NCBI RefSeq assembly: GCF_039521325.1
Contig: NZ_BAAACD010000004.1
Strand: one strand, 5' to 3'
Source: Clostridium_X cadaveris
GTDB lineage: Bacteria > Bacillota > Clostridia > Clostridiales > Clostridiaceae
DNA length: 64,000 bases
Part shown: positions 62,580-64,000 of the stretch, in pieces
Layout: the number at the start of each line of letters is the position of its first letter
Position numbering within the stretch: the first letter of the stretch is position 1
Made by a program: the position numbers and the translations under genes
The notes under the pieces: model-generated
The model's database searches: none
Told to the model about the DNA's origin: nothing
Seen by the model: only the letters and a program-made list of their open reading frames with translations

Positions 62580-63698
62580 TTACTTATTATCTAGATATCT
62601 GAAGTCAAATGCTTTTTCTTTAACTTTGTCAAAGCTTAAGCCCTTTAATTCGCCATTAAATTTGTTCATTTCATTTAGTTTTTCAACATATATTCCTATT
62701 CCATTTAGCCATTTATCAGATGGAGTAGTAAAGAAGTTTATTTGGCATTTTTTTATTGTATCAGCAGATACTCCTATTACTTCAGACATTATTTTTGCAA
62801 CCTCATCTTTATTTTCTGAGCAGTATTTTGCATTATAACTCACTAGTTTTGTAAGAGCTTTTGTAACTTCTGGATAATCATTTATAGCTTTATCTGTAGC
62901 TGCAAATACACAGCATGGGAAGTCTGTCCATTGTCCATCTTCAGGAAAATCCTTTAAAGTTAAAGTGATTTCGCCAACCCCTTTTTCCTCAGCTGCTTCT
63001 GGATGATGAGATGGTCCAACCCAAGCATCTACTTGTTTGCTTGTTAGAGAAGGAAGAAGGTTATTTGATCCTTTTAAATCTACTAGCAATACATTTGCTG
63101 AATTATCAGCTGGATCTTCAGTAACTTTTAAGCCTTGAGCTTTTAATACTGATTCAATAACTATTCTTGGCCCGCTTACTGGTGAGTGATATCCTATCTT
63201 AACAGGAGTCTTTGAATCTAGGATATGTTTTTTTACAGCATCCCAAGTTTTTAGGTTACTTTCAGGAGGAAATACTAATGCTATACCATCGCTTTGGAAT
63301 GGTGCTGCAATTTTTAGTTTAGCTCCATTATCTACAGCTGTTAAGAAAGCTGTGTTAGATCCAAAGCCATAGTCAACGTGACCTTGGCTCATTAAATTAG
63401 CGGTTTCAGATCCTCCTTTGCTTATTACAAAGTTTAAAGTTGCTATCTTTTTATCGTTTTCAATTAATTCAAACTTGTCCTTAGAAAGAGCATTAAGATA
63501 TACTCCTGATTTTTTGAAAGCATCTGGATTTTTTACTACTACATTCATTACACCTGTATGTAATTCATTTCCCCAACTCATAGTAAGCTCCGGAATTTCT
63601 TTTTCTTTGTCTTTGCTACTTGCGGAAGCGTTATTTCCACATCCAGCTAATCCGAGCATTATGACAGATGTTAATAACGCTAAAATTTTCTTTTTCAT
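62580..63698 (-). CDS. ABC importer substrate-binding lipoprotein (SsuA/NMT1-like)
   Basis: 372 residues. The signal ILALLTSVIMLGLAGC ends in a lipobox with Cys20 lipidated. The mature part is an NMT1/SsuA-type periplasmic-binding fold: VDYGFGSNTAFLTAVDNGAK, IGYHSPVSGPRIVIESVLKA and LTSKQVDAWVGPSHHPEAAE. The substrate could be a sulfonate, a taurine-like compound or another small organic; sequence alone does not decide. It is first in the operon, with GGGGGGAC upstream. Confidence 0.9.
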   Translation of the reverse strand: MKKKILALLTSVIMLGLAGCGNNASASSKDKEKEIPELTMSWGNELHTGVMNVVVKNPDAFKKSGVYLNALSKDKFELIENDKKIATLNFVISKGGSETANLMSQGHVDYGFGSNTAFLTAVDNGAKLKIAAPFQSDGIALVFPPESNLKTWDAVKKHILDSKTPVKIGYHSPVSGPRIVIESVLKAQGLKVTEDPADNSANVLLVDLKGSNNLLPSLTSKQVDAWVGPSHHPEAAEEKGVGEITLTLKDFPEDGQWTDFPCCVFAATDKAINDYPEVTKALTKLVSYNAKYCSENKDEVAKIMSEVIGVSADTIKKCQINFFTTPSDKWLNGIGIYVEKLNEMNKFNGELKGLSFDKVKEKAFDFRYLDNK

Positions 63699-63743
63699 TT
63701 TCGTCCCCCCAAAAATTAATAAATCATTTAATAATCAAGCTTT

Positions 63744-63771
63744 ATTATATTATTTATAGGATATATGTCTA
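63744..63771 (-). promoter_or_regulatory. Promoter of the ABC importer operon
   Basis: Read on the minus strand: TAGACA (63766-63771), 16 bases, TATAAT (63744-63749), about 45 bases before the binding-protein start. Confidence 0.6.
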
Positions 63772-64000
63772 ATTGTAAAATTAGATTTGAAATTGTAAGG
63801 CCATTTGATTTTTAAATAGATGGAATAAATATCAAATAAATAAAAATAAAAAAATAAGATTACACGAAAAACATTTGAAATTAACTAAAAATTTACTTAT
63901 TTTTGATATTTATTATTACAAAGGGGATGGCTGTCAATATATATTTAATATTTGTATGAATAATTTGAAGTATATTAGTGAAATAAATGATAGAAAAGCA
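63772..64000. other. Intergenic end of the window
   Basis: AT-rich. An open frame starting at ATG 63956 (MNNLKYISEIN) runs off the window, but it has no ribosome binding site. I do not call a gene. Confidence 0.3.

Noticed and set aside
1..64000. CRISPR array, prophage, integrase or insertion sequence
   Set aside because: No regularly spaced direct repeats, transposase, integrase or phage structural genes were seen. The tRNA genes are not flanked by repeated 3' ends that would suggest attachment sites.
63956..64000. Start of a gene running off the window
   Set aside because: There is no ribosome binding site and only 15 codons are visible; not enough to call.

Overview
The window is AT-rich (GC near 30% by eye), gene-dense DNA. 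Starts are ATG, GTG or TTG behind strong GGAGG-type ribosome binding sites, and most units end in intrinsic terminators. AddAB, NiaR, a serS T-box, UPF0182, DUF1189, YhaM and two alanine/glycine cation symporters together point to a Firmicute of the genus Clostridium (sensu stricto). I cannot name the species. I see no prophage, insertion sequence, rRNA or CRISPR array.

Layout. 1-10.8 kb: a tRNA tail, an HD-domain protein, the niacin repressor NiaR, a UPF0182 membrane protein, a FAD/BFD oxidoreductase with a DUF1667 partner, T-box-controlled serS, then a Gfo/Idh oxidoreductase divergent from a GHMP sugar kinase and a GlmU-like nucleotidyltransferase. 10.9-22 kb: tRNA-Ser(UGA) and tRNA-Ser(GCU), a GNAT enzyme, an MFS transporter, addB-addA and a CCA-adding enzyme. 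22-30.3 kb: a sigma-54 activator with a matching -24/-12 promoter in front of an amidohydrolase and a Na+/amino-acid symporter, then YhaM nuclease, DUF1189 and peptidase T. 30.3-35 kb: gene remnants including a frameshifted degV, tRNA-Arg(ACG), a DUF4362 lipoprotein, GDPD and a second symporter.

35-42.3 kb is a sugar island: an AraC regulator, agaS (amino-sugar phosphate deaminase/isomerase), two near-identical PTS EIIBC genes and an RpiR-type regulator between them. A shared 13-bp palindrome lies upstream of both PTS genes. 42.4-50.4 kb holds an ABC-2 exporter divergent from the most unusual locus here: a Dlt-like operon (AMP-ligase, carrier protein, MBOAT acyltransferase, SGNH/DltD-like protein) with a fold-III PLP decarboxylase inserted between ligase and carrier. 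The likely logic is that an amino acid is activated and loaded on the carrier, decarboxylated while tethered, and the resulting aminoacyl group is moved across the membrane onto a surface polymer.

50.5-64 kb: phosphatidylserine decarboxylase, a patch of decaying small genes (a truncated YcxB-like duplicate and unnamed fragments), a TetR regulator, an AarF/UbiB kinase with a phasin-like partner, tRNA-Arg(CCU), small membrane proteins, a TPR-like lipoprotein, D-serine ammonia-lyase, a PH-domain protein and a SsuABC/TauABC-type ABC importer.
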